Positions 38,865 to 47,525 of a DNA stretch of 64,000 bases are shown here, in pieces. The notes beneath the pieces were generated by a model. The model had not been told where the DNA came from. It ran no database searches and saw only the letters and a program-made list of their open reading frames with translations. Position 1 is the stretch's first letter, and every line of letters begins with the position of its first letter. The translations under genes were made by a program, and so were the position numbers. This DNA comes from CAIWHR01 sp963717695 (GTDB lineage: Bacteria > Pseudomonadota > Gammaproteobacteria > Burkholderiales > Casimicrobiaceae): assembly GCA_963717695.1 (NCBI GenBank), contig CAVQWR010000007.1:124001-188000 (forward strand), given 5' to 3'.

Positions 38865-40553
38865 TCAGAGCAGCTCGTCGAGCGGCAGCCACGAATACAT
38901 GTCGACCTTGAGCTTCTGCCAGAACGTCACCGCAGGCTCCTGAAGATACTCGACCGGCTTTCCGTCCTCGAGCGTGCGCCAGACGACCTGACGCCGGCCG
39001 AATGCGTCGGCCTCGCCAAGGGAGAGCACATAGCTGTTGGCGGGCTGCGCGATTTCGGCGAACCGCGCGGCGATCTGGCGCGCAAGCTCGGGACTGTCGA
39101 TGATGAGGCCGATTTCCGTGTTGATGTGCAGCGAGCGCTGGTCGAGGTTCATCGATCCGACGAACACGCGCTGGCGGTCGAACACGAATACCTTCGCATG
39201 CAGCGCATACCGGCCGGAGCTCGGCGACTTCAGCTGGTGGCCGCGCTCGGCCGGCGCCCCGGGAACGGGCCGCACCTCGTAGAGCTCGGCACCCATCTCG
39301 AGCAGCGGCACCCGATAAGCCTGGTATCCGGAGTGGACGATGGACATGTCGGTCGACGCGAGCGAATTGGTCAGGATGCGAACTTTGACATCGCGCTTGC
39401 GCAAAGTTTCGAGAAACTGCATTCCGCCAGGTCCCGGAACGAGGTAGGGCGATACGACAATGAGTTCGGTGTTGACCTGCTTGGCAACCTCGCCGAGGCG
39501 CTTCCGCAGCAGCCGGCCGCCTTGCTCGCCATCCTCCACCATCGATTTCTGCGGGCTGTCGTAGATGACCTCGGCCGTGGCCCACACCAGCGGGGGCTTC
39601 CCTGCCAGCATCGACGCGAGCGGCTCGCCGGTGACGAGCCTGCGCATGTAGGGGGTGCCGGCATCGATCAGCCGGGCCTGGTGTGCAGCGAGGACCTGAC
39701 GGTAGGCATCAAGTTCGGGCGCGGTCGGCGTGGATTCCGCCAGCGCCTCGATCGGAATCGCCATCGGGCTGTTCCAGAAGGTGTCGAAAGTCTTGGAGAT
39801 CTGGTTGACCACAGGTCCCGCGGCGATCACGTCGTAGTCGCCGAACTCGAAGTCGCGCCCGCCCTGGAAATACTCGTCACCGATGTTGCGCCCGCCGACG
39901 ATGCCGATCTCGTTGTCGACGACGATGAGCTTGTTGTGCATACGGTAATTGAGCCGCGAGGCATCGCCGGCATACTCGACGACGTGGAAGAAGTCGACCG
40001 TTCCGCGGTAGGCGAACGGATTGAAGAGGCGCAGCTCGATATTGGGATAGCCGGCAAGCGTCCGGATCTGCGCGTCGCGGCCGAACGAGCCGGCGTCGTC
40101 CAGCAGCACCCGCACCCGCACGCCGCGATCGGCTGCGCGCAGCAGCGCGCCGATCAGCAGCTGGCCCGTGTCGTCGCTCTGGATGAGGAAGTACTCGACA
40201 TCGAGCGTGCGGGTGGCGGCGTTGGCCATTTCCATCCGCAGCAGGAAGCTGTCGATGCCGACCGGAAGCAGCTTGAATCCCGAAAGCCCCGGATGCGCTG
40301 CCTTTGCCGCGGCCAGCTGGACGCCGAGCTGCGACTGCTCCGGCCGCACGAGCGCGTTCGATGCCGATTTCGGATACGACGATCCGGGGGGGAGGGAGGC
40401 GCACGCTGCCAGCAGCGCGCCGCCGGCAAGCATCAGCAGCGCGCGGATCACACGGGTCGTCCGCGCCGTGGACTGCACGGCGTCGTCCACAGGTCCGAGG
40501 GGCCGCGCGAGCCGCGTGCAATCACTATCGACAGAATGCGAAAGCGTACTCAC
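38865..40553 (-). CDS. Phospholipase D-family lipoprotein (cardiolipin synthase-like)
   Basis: This 562-residue protein has a lipoprotein signal (GGALLAACASLPPG) and two HKD motifs, HNKLIVVDNEIGIVGGRNIG and HAKVFVFDRQRVFVGSMNLD, each with the following GG/S-N element of the PLD superfamily. Such proteins resemble ClsC-type enzymes that transfer phosphatidyl groups. The GTG start overlaps the stop of the DUF3096 gene (GTGA), indicating coupling. Lipid anchoring and the neighbouring START-like gene suggest envelope lipid remodelling. Confidence 0.85.
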   Translation of the reverse strand: MSTLSHSVDSDCTRLARPLGPVDDAVQSTARTTRVIRALLMLAGGALLAACASLPPGSSYPKSASNALVRPEQSQLGVQLAAAKAAHPGLSGFKLLPVGIDSFLLRMEMANAATRTLDVEYFLIQSDDTGQLLIGALLRAADRGVRVRVLLDDAGSFGRDAQIRTLAGYPNIELRLFNPFAYRGTVDFFHVVEYAGDASRLNYRMHNKLIVVDNEIGIVGGRNIGDEYFQGGRDFEFGDYDVIAAGPVVNQISKTFDTFWNSPMAIPIEALAESTPTAPELDAYRQVLAAHQARLIDAGTPYMRRLVTGEPLASMLAGKPPLVWATAEVIYDSPQKSMVEDGEQGGRLLRKRLGEVAKQVNTELIVVSPYLVPGPGGMQFLETLRKRDVKVRILTNSLASTDMSIVHSGYQAYRVPLLEMGAELYEVRPVPGAPAERGHQLKSPSSGRYALHAKVFVFDRQRVFVGSMNLDQRSLHINTEIGLIIDSPELARQIAARFAEIAQPANSYVLSLGEADAFGRRQVVWRTLEDGKPVEYLQEPAVTFWQKLKVDMYSWLPLDELL

Positions 40554-40699
40554 TTCAGATGAAACGTTCCGGTGCCGAACAGCCCGATGAGACCGATCAG
40601 GATCAGGTAGACCGCAACGATGTAGTTGAGAAGCCGCGGCACGATGAGGATCAGGATGCCGGCAAGCAGCGAGACGAGCGGAGCGAGGCTGAGGTTCAT
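40550..40699 (-). CDS. DUF3096 small membrane protein
   Basis: The 49-residue protein reads MNLSLAPLVSLLAGILILIV followed by PRLLNYIVAVYLILIGLIGL, two helices typical of DUF3096. An in-frame ATG at 40711 would add four residues. It ends by overlapping the phospholipase D start, so the pair is translationally coupled. No function is known for the family. Confidence 0.75.
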   Translation of the reverse strand: MNLSLAPLVSLLAGILILIVPRLLNYIVAVYLILIGLIGLFGTGTFHLK

Positions 40700-40780
40700 T
40701 GCGGATTCCATGAGGGTTGGAGCCGAAGGGGGCGACTCAAGGCTCGCGACCGGAACGTCCGGCCGCGATCAAGACGCCGA

Positions 40781-40939
40781 TCACATCTTCTTCTGCACTT
40801 CCTTGGCTTCGCCGGTCACCTTCTGACCGCCGCGCTCGATGTCCTGACCCGCGCCGGCGACGGTATTGCAACCCGTGACTGCAACTACCGAGCCCAGCAT
40901 TCCCAGCAGCGCCAGCGCCGCAATGGTTCGTTTCAGCAT
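40781..40939 (-). CDS. Entericidin-like small lipoprotein
   Basis: This 52-residue EcnA/B-like lipoprotein has a signal ending in the lipobox VAVTGC and a short mature peptide, NTVAGAGQDIERGGQKVTGE, then AKEVQKKM. Entericidins are small cell-envelope lipoproteins induced in stationary phase. A palindrome of the island type lies about 85 bases upstream. Confidence 0.8.
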   Translation of the reverse strand: MLKRTIAALALLGMLGSVVAVTGCNTVAGAGQDIERGGQKVTGEAKEVQKKM

Positions 40940-41016
40940 GTTGAATCTCCTTGTAGGCGTGCGTCGCGGGAGAGGGCCCGCGTCAATCCACGATGGGCCC
41001 GGCGCCGCGCAGCGTC

Positions 41017-41032
41017 TGTACGCTGGCGAACG
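41017..41032. promoter_or_regulatory. TGTRCG-N4-CGMACA palindrome (candidate regulator site)
   Basis: The sequence is TGTACG-CTGG-CGAACG, about 85 bases upstream of the entericidin gene. Confidence 0.5.
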
Positions 41033-41191
41033 TGCTCCGTCGCTGCGGTTCGCGGACGCGTACGCCGCGAGTACGTGTTCGATGCGAACCCGTCGTTGAA
41101 ACGAGGCGAGGCGCAAGCGCGCCTCGTTCGTGTGCGGAGCCGTCAGGCGCGAGTCGGCACTCCGTCGCCGACCCGCCGGCTGCGTCGACTG

Positions 41192-41521
41192 CTACTTGTC
41201 CGGCTGAATCTTGAGGTCGCTGTGCACCGACTTGACGCCCTCGGTGTTCTTCGCGATCGTCACCGCCTGGTTCACTTCGTCCTGCGTGTTGGCGGTGCCG
41301 CTCATCCAGACGACGCCGTTCTTGTCGGTGTCGACCTTGATGTGGTTCATGCTGCCGAGGTGATCCGAGGCGAGCTTCGCCTTGATCTTGGTCGTGATGA
41401 CCGAATCCTTGACGTAGTTCTCCGGATTGTTGCGATCCGCGTCCGAATCGGCGGCGAAGGCCGTGACCGATGCCAATGCCGATCCGATGACAAAGCAGGT
41501 TGTTGCGAGCTTGTATTTCAT
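41192..41521 (-). CDS. BON-domain periplasmic protein (second copy)
   Basis: The 109-residue product has a cleavable signal peptide (CFVIGSALASVTAFAA) rather than a lipobox, then one BON domain: VKDSVITTKIKAKLASDHLG, VDTDKNGVVWMSGTANTQDE, VKSVHSDLKIQPDK. It follows the second DUF3309 gene by 43 bases, exactly as in the copy at 32 kb. Presumed role: envelope protection under osmotic or similar stress. Confidence 0.82.
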   Translation of the reverse strand: MKYKLATTCFVIGSALASVTAFAADSDADRNNPENYVKDSVITTKIKAKLASDHLGSMNHIKVDTDKNGVVWMSGTANTQDEVNQAVTIAKNTEGVKSVHSDLKIQPDK

Positions 41522-41564
41522 GGTTTTGACTCCAGCGAGACAGCTGCGCCGTGACGGCGCGGTG

Positions 41565-41723
41565 TTACAGGCGTCCCATCAGGAACAGGACGAGAATGAT
41601 GACCAGCACGACGCCGACGATGCCGCTCGGCCCGTAGCCCCAGCTGGACGCATGCGGCCACACCGGCAGCACGCCGACGAGCATGAGAATCAGTACGACC
41701 AGGAGAATGGTGCCAATGCTCAT
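41565..41723 (-). CDS. DUF3309 small membrane protein (second copy)
   Basis: The 52-residue protein reads MSIGTILLVVLILMLVGVLP, the loop VWPHASSWGYGPSG, then IVGVVLVIILVLFLMGRL. It has the same length and loop as the copy at 32277. GGAGCCC precedes the ATG. A palindrome lies about 100 bases upstream. Confidence 0.8.
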   Translation of the reverse strand: MSIGTILLVVLILMLVGVLPVWPHASSWGYGPSGIVGVVLVIILVLFLMGRL

Positions 41724-41814
41724 CGTGGGCTCCTCGGGGGACTTGCGATCGACGTTGCGAGCGTTCTCGCAGCGCAGCAGGTAGCGCAGGGTGGGGCCGG
41801 CAGCGGTTTCGGTC

Positions 41815-41830
41815 TGTGCGCCACCGCACC
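41815..41830. promoter_or_regulatory. TGTRCG-N4-CGMACA palindrome (candidate regulator site)
   Basis: The sequence is TGTGCG-CCAC-CGCACC, between the divergent second DUF3309 gene and the second crp gene. Confidence 0.5.
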
Positions 41831-41990
41831 CGGCGCCGCCGAGCAACGGTTCGCGGGGCGGGGCTGCATCGGCAGGGCGGATGCGCTCTGGTCGGCTTTG
41901 ATCTGCGGCATCCGGGCCATGCGCTCGAAGTCGGCACCGTCGCTTTGTTCGCTACCGGACACGGATCCTGAAAAAGACTATATTGATTGC

Positions 41991-42801
41991 ATGACAGCGA
42001 AGAAAGTCTCTCGAGGCGTGCGAAGGACCAACGTCGGCGGCTGCCGCGAAGGAGGCGACGCACGCTAACGCGGTTGCGGATCACAGCCCGCACCAGAACC
42101 ACCTGCTCAATGCCTTGCCGAAGCGCGACTACGACCGGCTCGCGCCGCATCTCGAGCTGATTCCGATGCCGCTGGGCGAGCGGCTCTACGAGCCGGGCAT
42201 CAAGCTCGACTACGTTTACTTCCCGACGACGTCCATCGTTTCGCTGCTCTATGTGATGGAGGACGGCGCGTCGGCCGAGATCGCGATCGTCGGCAACGAG
42301 GGGATGCTCGGGATCTCGCTCTTCATGGGCGGCGACACGACACCCAGCAACGCGGTGGTGCAGAGCGCCGGACACGGTTTCAGGCTGAAAGCCCAACTGC
42401 TGAAGGACGAGTTCGGACGCTTCGGCCCGACGATGGAGCTGCTGCTGCGCTACACCCAGGCGCTGATCACCCAGATGGCGCAGACTGCGGTGTGCAACCG
42501 GCACCATTCGGTCGACCAGCAGCTGTGCCGCTGGCTGCTCCTGAGCCTCGACCGTCTCGCGTCGAACGAGCTCACGATGACGCAGGAGCTGATCGCCAAC
42601 ATGCTCGGCGTGCGCCGCGAAGGCGTGACCGAGGCTGCCGGGAAGCTGCAGGATGCCGGGCTCATCCGCTACCAGCGCGGCAAGATCACCGTGCTCGACC
42701 GGCCGCGGCTGGAGGCCCGTTCCTGCGAGTGCTACCAGGTGGTCAAGACGGAATTCGATCGTCTGCTGCCCTATGTGCGGGTGATGCCGACCGCGGCGTA
42801 G
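41991..42801 (+). CDS. Crp/Fnr-family transcription regulator (second of three)
   Basis: The sensor domain (HLLNALPKRDYDRLAPHLELIP, VGNEGMLGISLFMGGD) is followed by a helix-turn-helix (LTMTQELIANMLGVRREGV) and a C-terminus with LEARSCECYQVVK. The frame opens upstream of the first good residues but lacks a start codon. The likely ATG at 41991 (MTAKKVSRGVRRTN) is in another frame, so one indel around 42040 is inferred. If not, a TTG at 42115 is the only other candidate. It is transcribed away from the DUF3309-BON pair, as is the first crp gene. The effector is unknown. Confidence 0.78.
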
Positions 42802-42835
42802 CCAGCGCAGCGCCTGCAGGCGCGCCTCGCATCTT

Positions 42836-42897
42836 CGTGCGCCACCGTGCAGACAGCCCCTGTCGTCGCGCCTCTCGTCTGTGTGCGCCACCGCGCA
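42836..42897. promoter_or_regulatory. Two tandem copies of the palindrome upstream of the third crp gene
   Basis: Copies CGTGCG-CCAC-CGTGCA (42836-42851) and TGTGCG-CCAC-CGCGCA (42882-42897) lie 46 bases apart within a direct repeat of about 33 bases. They sit 140-200 bases before the crp start. Confidence 0.45.
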
Positions 42898-43038
42898 GAC
42901 GGCCTCAGCACCAGGGTTCAATGTTAACGGCATCGCGACGCACGTCGTCGCGGCGGCGCCGCGAACCCTGAAGCTCGATCCGGCGCGGCAGATCCGTCCA
43001 TAGACGACTCATTTGCTTCTGCTTTTAGGAGGTATGTC

Positions 43039-43746
43039 GTGCCAGCAATGCAGCGCGCCCCCGTCGTCAACCGCCTGCTCGACGCATTGCCGGGCGACGA
43101 GCGGCAGCGGATGCTTGCCGGCTGCGAACCGGTCGAGCTCGCGTTCGCCGAGGTACTGCTTTCCGCGGGCGATCGCATCCGGGATGTCTATTTTCCCGTG
43201 CGCAGCCTCATTTCGATGATCATGCCGATCGACGAATCGTCGCATCTCGAGGTCGGGCTGATCGGCGACGAGGGCATGTTCGGCATCCCGCTCGCGCTCG
43301 GCATGGAAATTTCGCGCGTGCGCGTCGTGGTTCAGGCGGGAGGGTCGGCGTTGCGGATGAATGCGGAGACCTTCTGCGCCGAGCTCGCGCGCAGCGCGCC
43401 GCTGCAGTCCGTGATGGACCGCTACGTTTTCGTTCATCTCAGCCAGCTCGCGCAGGCGACGGCCTGCACGCGGTTTCACCTGGTCGAGGCGCGGCTCGCG
43501 CGCTGCCTGCTGATGACGCAGGATCGCGTCCACGCGAACAGCTTTCACCTCACGCAGGAGCTGCTCGCATCGGTGCTCGGCGTGCGCCGGGTCGGCGTGA
43601 CCAAGGCCGCCTCGGCCCTGCAGGAGCGCGGGATGATCCATTACAGCCGCGGCGACATTACCGTGCTCGATCGCCGGGGCCTCAAGGCCGCATCCTGCGG
43701 CTGCTACAAGGCGGATCGGGAATCCTACGATCAGGCCTTCGTTTAG
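43039..43746 (+). CDS. Crp/Fnr-family transcription regulator (third of three)
   Basis: The 235-residue protein starts at GTG with AGGAGG six bases upstream. The sensor domain (RLLDALPGDERQRMLAGCEP, LIGDEGMFGIPLALGMEIS) precedes the helix-turn-helix FHLTQELLASVLGVRRVGVT and a C-terminus ending GCYKADRESYDQAFV. It is intact. It differs enough from the second copy that the two probably have distinct effectors or sites. It follows the second crp gene by 237 bases. Confidence 0.85.
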   Translation: MPAMQRAPVVNRLLDALPGDERQRMLAGCEPVELAFAEVLLSAGDRIRDVYFPVRSLISMIMPIDESSHLEVGLIGDEGMFGIPLALGMEISRVRVVVQAGGSALRMNAETFCAELARSAPLQSVMDRYVFVHLSQLAQATACTRFHLVEARLARCLLMTQDRVHANSFHLTQELLASVLGVRRVGVTKAASALQERGMIHYSRGDITVLDRRGLKAASCGCYKADRESYDQAFV

Positions 43747-43853
43747 GTCCGCGGCCGCAACGTTCGTCGTGTCGCCTGGTCGTCTCCGACCGAATCGTCA
43801 CGCAATCCGAACCGCCGGGTCGCGATCACGGGCAGCGCTCGCACGACCGTCGA

Positions 43854-44345
43854 TCAGTTTGCGCTGGGCGTCGCCCCGTCGATAAGGACGATCCGGCTGC
43901 CGACGCGCCACGTCAGCGGCCCCGGCTCGGTGAAGACGCTGGTCCGTCCGTCGCGAAAGCGAATCGTGATTTCGTAGGCCTGCGCGCCTGCGTCGGCCGC
44001 CGCGAAGGTGCGCGTCGACGGCGCGAGGGCGATCCCGTGGTCGCGTCGCGCTTCGCTGATTTCCTGCCGTGCCGTGTCGGCGGCGCTCGCGACCTCGCGA
44101 ATCGAGGCAACCGTTCCGCATTCGGTGCAGCTCGCCCGTGCGGCGCCTGCCTTCGAAATACGCATCGGCGGCGGCAGGGTCGCGGAAGATGCGTCGCCGG
44201 TCGGTGTATCGCCGGATGTGTTGCCGGCAAGGGCCGGCGTTGCAGTGCGGACCATCACGGCGACACCCGAGGCCCCAAGCAGGCACGTCAGGATGCCTGC
44301 GCTCCAGATCCATGCGTGCGGCGGCCAGCTGACGCGGGGATGCAT
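43854..44345 (-). CDS. Membrane-anchored protein with SlyB-like terminal domain
   Basis: The 163-residue protein has one N-terminal membrane helix (WSAGILTCLLGASGVAVMV), a Ser/Thr-rich linker, then CTECGTVASIREV and a C-terminal small beta domain (YEITIRFRDGRTSVF, LTWRVGSRIVLIDG). The CxxCG start and the C-terminal domain resemble the flanks of SlyB-like outer-membrane lipoproteins, but the glycine-zipper core between them is missing. Function is unknown. Confidence 0.6.
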   Translation of the reverse strand: MHPRVSWPPHAWIWSAGILTCLLGASGVAVMVRTATPALAGNTSGDTPTGDASSATLPPPMRISKAGAARASCTECGTVASIREVASAADTARQEISEARRDHGIALAPSTRTFAAADAGAQAYEITIRFRDGRTSVFTEPGPLTWRVGSRIVLIDGATPSAN

Positions 44346-44505
44346 GGGCGAATGCCTTTCAGGTCGATCCGCCGATGGCGGCGTTCAGGGTGGGACAGGC
44401 CGATGCCGCGCGGGCCATTGCAGAACCGGACGGGACAATGAAGTCCATCCTGCGCGCGACACGGGCGGGCGTCGGTTCGATTGCGCACGTTGCGCGCGCG
44501 GGGTG

Positions 44506-45127
44506 CTACTGACCGGCCGCGTCGGCCTTCGCCGTGGCCTTGGCGGGCGTCGCGATTCCCTTGTGCTCGTCGAGCGCCGCCAGCACCAGGTCGGGATCCA
44601 TCGACTGCTGCAACGCCGCGGCACCCGAATCGTGGCGATCCCTCACGTTCGGCAGGTCCCGCCGCAACTCCTCGAGAAGATCGATCATCTTCGCGGCCTT
44701 CTGCTCGGTCAGCAGCGTCACCTTGAGGTCGAGGTGCGCGCGTTGCTGCGCGAGGCGCGCGAGCCGGTTCTGCTTGACCAGCACCGCGGTGGCGGTCAGG
44801 AGCGCGCCGAGGCCGACGATCCCCTGCAGCCAGAATATAGGGCGCTGGATCGAACGGCGCGACGCCGAACTTCGCCAGGACTTCGTTGGCGATCATCCAT
44901 GCCGTGACGAACAGCACGATGATGCCGAGGAACACGGGCTGCCCGACAAATGCACTGATGCGCTCGACGATGCGCTGCGACCGGCTGATCTTCTCCTCTT
45001 CGCGCGAGTAGAAATCGAGCACGGCGGCGATGTTCTGCGTGATCTGGTCGCGCTCGAGTCCGGCCGGCGGGCCGCCGGCATCGGCTGGTGACGCCGGAGC
45101 GGGTGCCGCGGCAGTTCGGGCATTCAT
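44506..45127 (-). CDS. DUF1003 membrane protein, one frameshift
   Basis: The N-terminal frame has ISRSQRIVERISAFVGQPVF and a membrane helix (IIVLFVTAWMIANEVLAKFG). The family sequence FDPAPY leads into a second frame near 44840 with LVKQNRLARLAQQRAHLDLK and a long C-terminal helix (EQKAAKMIDLLEELRRDLPN). This matches DUF1003 proteins, small integral membrane proteins of unknown function. Spliced length is about 206 residues. Confidence 0.72.
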
Positions 45128-45227
45128 TGGCCCCGACGGCGCGATGTCGCCGCGAAGGGGGGCGCGAGCATGTCGTGCCGAGATCGCGGGACCTGTGGTC
45201 GCGCGAGGGTATCAACATGCGGCATGC

Positions 45228-45605
45228 TCATCCCGGGCCCGCGATGATCTCCCGCATCCCGACGTAGGGGCGAGCGCCTTCGGCAATCGGCAACGAGGCG
45301 GCGGGCGCGGCCGGCACGAGCGATTCCAGGTCGCGGATGCGCTGCTGGAGTGCGGCCTTCTCGTCTTCGAGAATCACGATCTGGCGGCGGAGGCGCGTTC
45401 CCGTCCATTGGCCCTTGATGACGCTGGGCGTCGACACCAGTCCCGCGATCAGCGCGCCGAAGGCCACTGCCGCAAGCAGCACGACCGCCAGTGAGCTGTC
45501 GTACTGCCAGGACGCGAGCGTCACCGTGACGGGCTCGTTGTTCTGCAGCGCGAACGTCACCGCGCCGAGGGCGAAGATGATTCCCAGGATCAAAAGCAGT
45601 TGCAT
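45228..45605 (-). CDS. LapA-domain (DUF1049) membrane protein
   Basis: The 125-residue protein has two membrane helices (LLLILGIIFALGAVTFALQN and SLAVVLLAAVAFGALIAGL). A cytoplasmic coiled-coil (RRQIVILEDEKAALQQRIRD) follows. The FALQN-x-EPVTV element is the LapA signature. LapA proteins support lipopolysaccharide assembly with LapB in enterics, but no lapB lies here, so the role is uncertain. A palindrome lies 167 bases upstream. Confidence 0.75.
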   Translation of the reverse strand: MQLLLILGIIFALGAVTFALQNNEPVTVTLASWQYDSSLAVVLLAAVAFGALIAGLVSTPSVIKGQWTGTRLRRQIVILEDEKAALQQRIRDLESLVPAAPAASLPIAEGARPYVGMREIIAGPG

Positions 45606-45921
45606 GATGGCCTCGCAGGTTGGCCGGCGGCGGGTTGCCGAAAGCGAGTGACTGCCGCACCGCGAACCGTCATGGCGACCGGGAGCGCGGTGGGCGGAGG
45701 CGCATCCGTCGATGCGATGCAGCCGCCGGAATGACTGCTTCTAACCTGGATTTCCCGCCCGATCTGTACGGCAGCGCACTATGTGTGCCGACGACGATCG
45801 CATCGTGGACGAGTGCGTGGTCGTCGCCTGCCGCGGATGAAGGCGCCTGCACTGTCCAATGGAAAGTCCGGATGCGCTGCGACGCGGCAGCCGCTGTCGG
45901 CGCAGCGCGAGCGGTGACAAC
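45606..45921. other. Intergenic region, 316 bases
   Basis: The region holds the palindrome at 45765 and probable promoter sequences for LapA. It lies between the leftward LapA gene and the end of the leftward rimO gene, and contains no gene I can support. Confidence 0.4.
45765..45780. promoter_or_regulatory. TGTRCG-N4-CGMACA palindrome (candidate regulator site)
   Basis: The sequence is TGTACG-GCAG-CGCACT, about 167 bases upstream of the LapA gene. Confidence 0.45.
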
Positions 45922-47337
45922 CTAGGCGTCAAGCGTTGCGCGGAGATCGTGCGCATCGGCGCCCGTCACCACGACGCGCGCGAACGAGCCGATCGGGAGA
46001 TGGCTGCCCTTGTCGATGCGGACGATGCCGTCGATCTCGGGCGCGTCGGCCGCGCTGCGGGCGATTGCGCTCCTGCCCTCGTGCGCATCGACCAGAACGG
46101 AGATCGTCGCGCCGACGCGGCGCGCGAGCCGGGCCGCGCTGATCCTGGCCTGCGCCGTCATGAAGCGCGCGCGGCGCTCTTCCTTCACCGCGTCGGGCAC
46201 GGGATCGGGCAGTGCGTTCGCGCTCGCGCCTTCGACCGGCGAATAGGCGAAGCAGCCGACGCGGTCGAGCTGCGCGGCCTCGAGAAAGGCGAGGAGCTCG
46301 TCGAATTCGCGCTCGGTCTCGCCGGGAAATCCGACGATGAACGTGCTGCGGATCACGAGGTCGGGGCGGGCCGCGCGCCACGCCTCGATCGTGCGCAATG
46401 TGCCCTCGGCGTTGGCGGGGCGTTTCATCAGCCTGAGGATGCGCGGGCTCGCGTGCTGGAACGGCACGTCGAGATAAGGCAGCAATCCGCCCTGCGCGGG
46501 ATCGGCGGTCATTCGCTCGATGACTTCGCCGACGTGCGGATACGGATAGACGTAATGCAGGCGCACCCAGGCGCCGTGACTGCGGGCGAGGGCGTCGAGC
46601 GCCGTCGCGAGCTCCGTCATCCGTGTCTTCAGCGGCCGCCCCTGCCAGAAGCCGGTGCGATATTTCACGTCGACGCCATACGCGCTCGTGTCCTGCGACA
46701 CGACGAGAAGCTCGCGCACGCCGGCCTGCAGCAACCGCTCCGCCTCGGCCAGCACCTCGCCGATCGGGCGGCTGACGAGGTCGCCGCGCATCGACGGGAT
46801 GATGCAGAACGTGCAGCGGTGGTTGCAGCCTTCGCTGATCTTGAGATAGGCGTAATGCGTCGGCGTCAGCTTGATGCCCTGCGGGGGCACCAGATCGACG
46901 AACGGATCGTGCGGCTTCGGCAGCTGCGCATGGACGGCCGACATCACTTCGGCGGTCGCGTGCGGGCCGGTGACGGCGAGCACCTTCGGATGCGCGGCGC
47001 GGACGAAGCCGCCGCCGTCCTTCGCGCCGAGGCAGCCGGTGACGATGACCTTGCCGTTCGCGGCGAGCGCCTCGCCGATCGCATCGAGGGACTCCGCGAC
47101 GGCAGCGTCGATGAAGCCGCAGGTGTTGACGACGACGAGGTCGGCGCCTTCGTATGTCGGTGCGATCGCGTAGCCTTCCGCCCGCAGCTGCGTGACGATC
47201 TGCTCGGAGTCGACGAGCGCCTTCGGGCAGCCGAGCGAGACGAAGCCGACGCGCGGGGCGGCGGCCTTTGGGGCAGCACGCTTGCGCGCGGGTGTGGCGT
47301 CGGGACGTACCGGCGAGGCGTTGCGCGATGAGGTCAT
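45922..47337 (-). CDS. rimO: Ribosomal protein S12 methylthiotransferase
   Basis: This 471-residue radical-SAM enzyme methylthiolates an aspartate of ribosomal protein S12. The N-terminal UPF0004 domain contains VGFVSLGCPKALVDSE and NTCGFIDAAV, holding Cys ligands of the auxiliary cluster. The radical-SAM motif is GCNHRCTFCIIPSMRG (C-x3-C-x2-C), and a C-terminal TRAM domain includes ISVLVDAHEGRSAIARS. A Lys/Ala-rich N-terminal extension of about 25 residues is present. The gene is intact, downstream of phaR and separated from it by a terminator. Confidence 0.93.
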   Translation of the reverse strand: MTSSRNASPVRPDATPARKRAAPKAAAPRVGFVSLGCPKALVDSEQIVTQLRAEGYAIAPTYEGADLVVVNTCGFIDAAVAESLDAIGEALAANGKVIVTGCLGAKDGGGFVRAAHPKVLAVTGPHATAEVMSAVHAQLPKPHDPFVDLVPPQGIKLTPTHYAYLKISEGCNHRCTFCIIPSMRGDLVSRPIGEVLAEAERLLQAGVRELLVVSQDTSAYGVDVKYRTGFWQGRPLKTRMTELATALDALARSHGAWVRLHYVYPYPHVGEVIERMTADPAQGGLLPYLDVPFQHASPRILRLMKRPANAEGTLRTIEAWRAARPDLVIRSTFIVGFPGETEREFDELLAFLEAAQLDRVGCFAYSPVEGASANALPDPVPDAVKEERRARFMTAQARISAARLARRVGATISVLVDAHEGRSAIARSAADAPEIDGIVRIDKGSHLPIGSFARVVVTGADAHDLRATLDA

Positions 47338-47478
47338 GATGTGTTTCGGAGCGTGAGGAGTCGATTATCGCGGTTTGCGCGCCCGCGGGTCGGATGCTTC
47401 AACCCGTTCGCGCGAAGGGTCATGCCGGCGTCATAGTGCGGCGCGAACACGAACGGAGGCGGGCGATGTGACGCGACG

Positions 47479-47505
47479 CAAAAAAGCCGGGCACGCGGCC
47501 CGGCT
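47479..47505 (-). terminator. Rho-independent terminator of phaR
   Basis: The stem AGCCGGGC / GCCCGGCT with a 5-base loop is followed, read leftward, by a run of six T. It lies 20 bases after the phaR stop. Confidence 0.85.
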
Positions 47506-47525
47506 TGTTGCGATGCTTTGGCGCC

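Noticed and set aside
45859..47331. A 490-codon open frame on the + strand opposite rimO
   Set aside because: It is antisense to an intact, well-conserved gene, has biased Arg/Ala/Gly composition and no family likeness.
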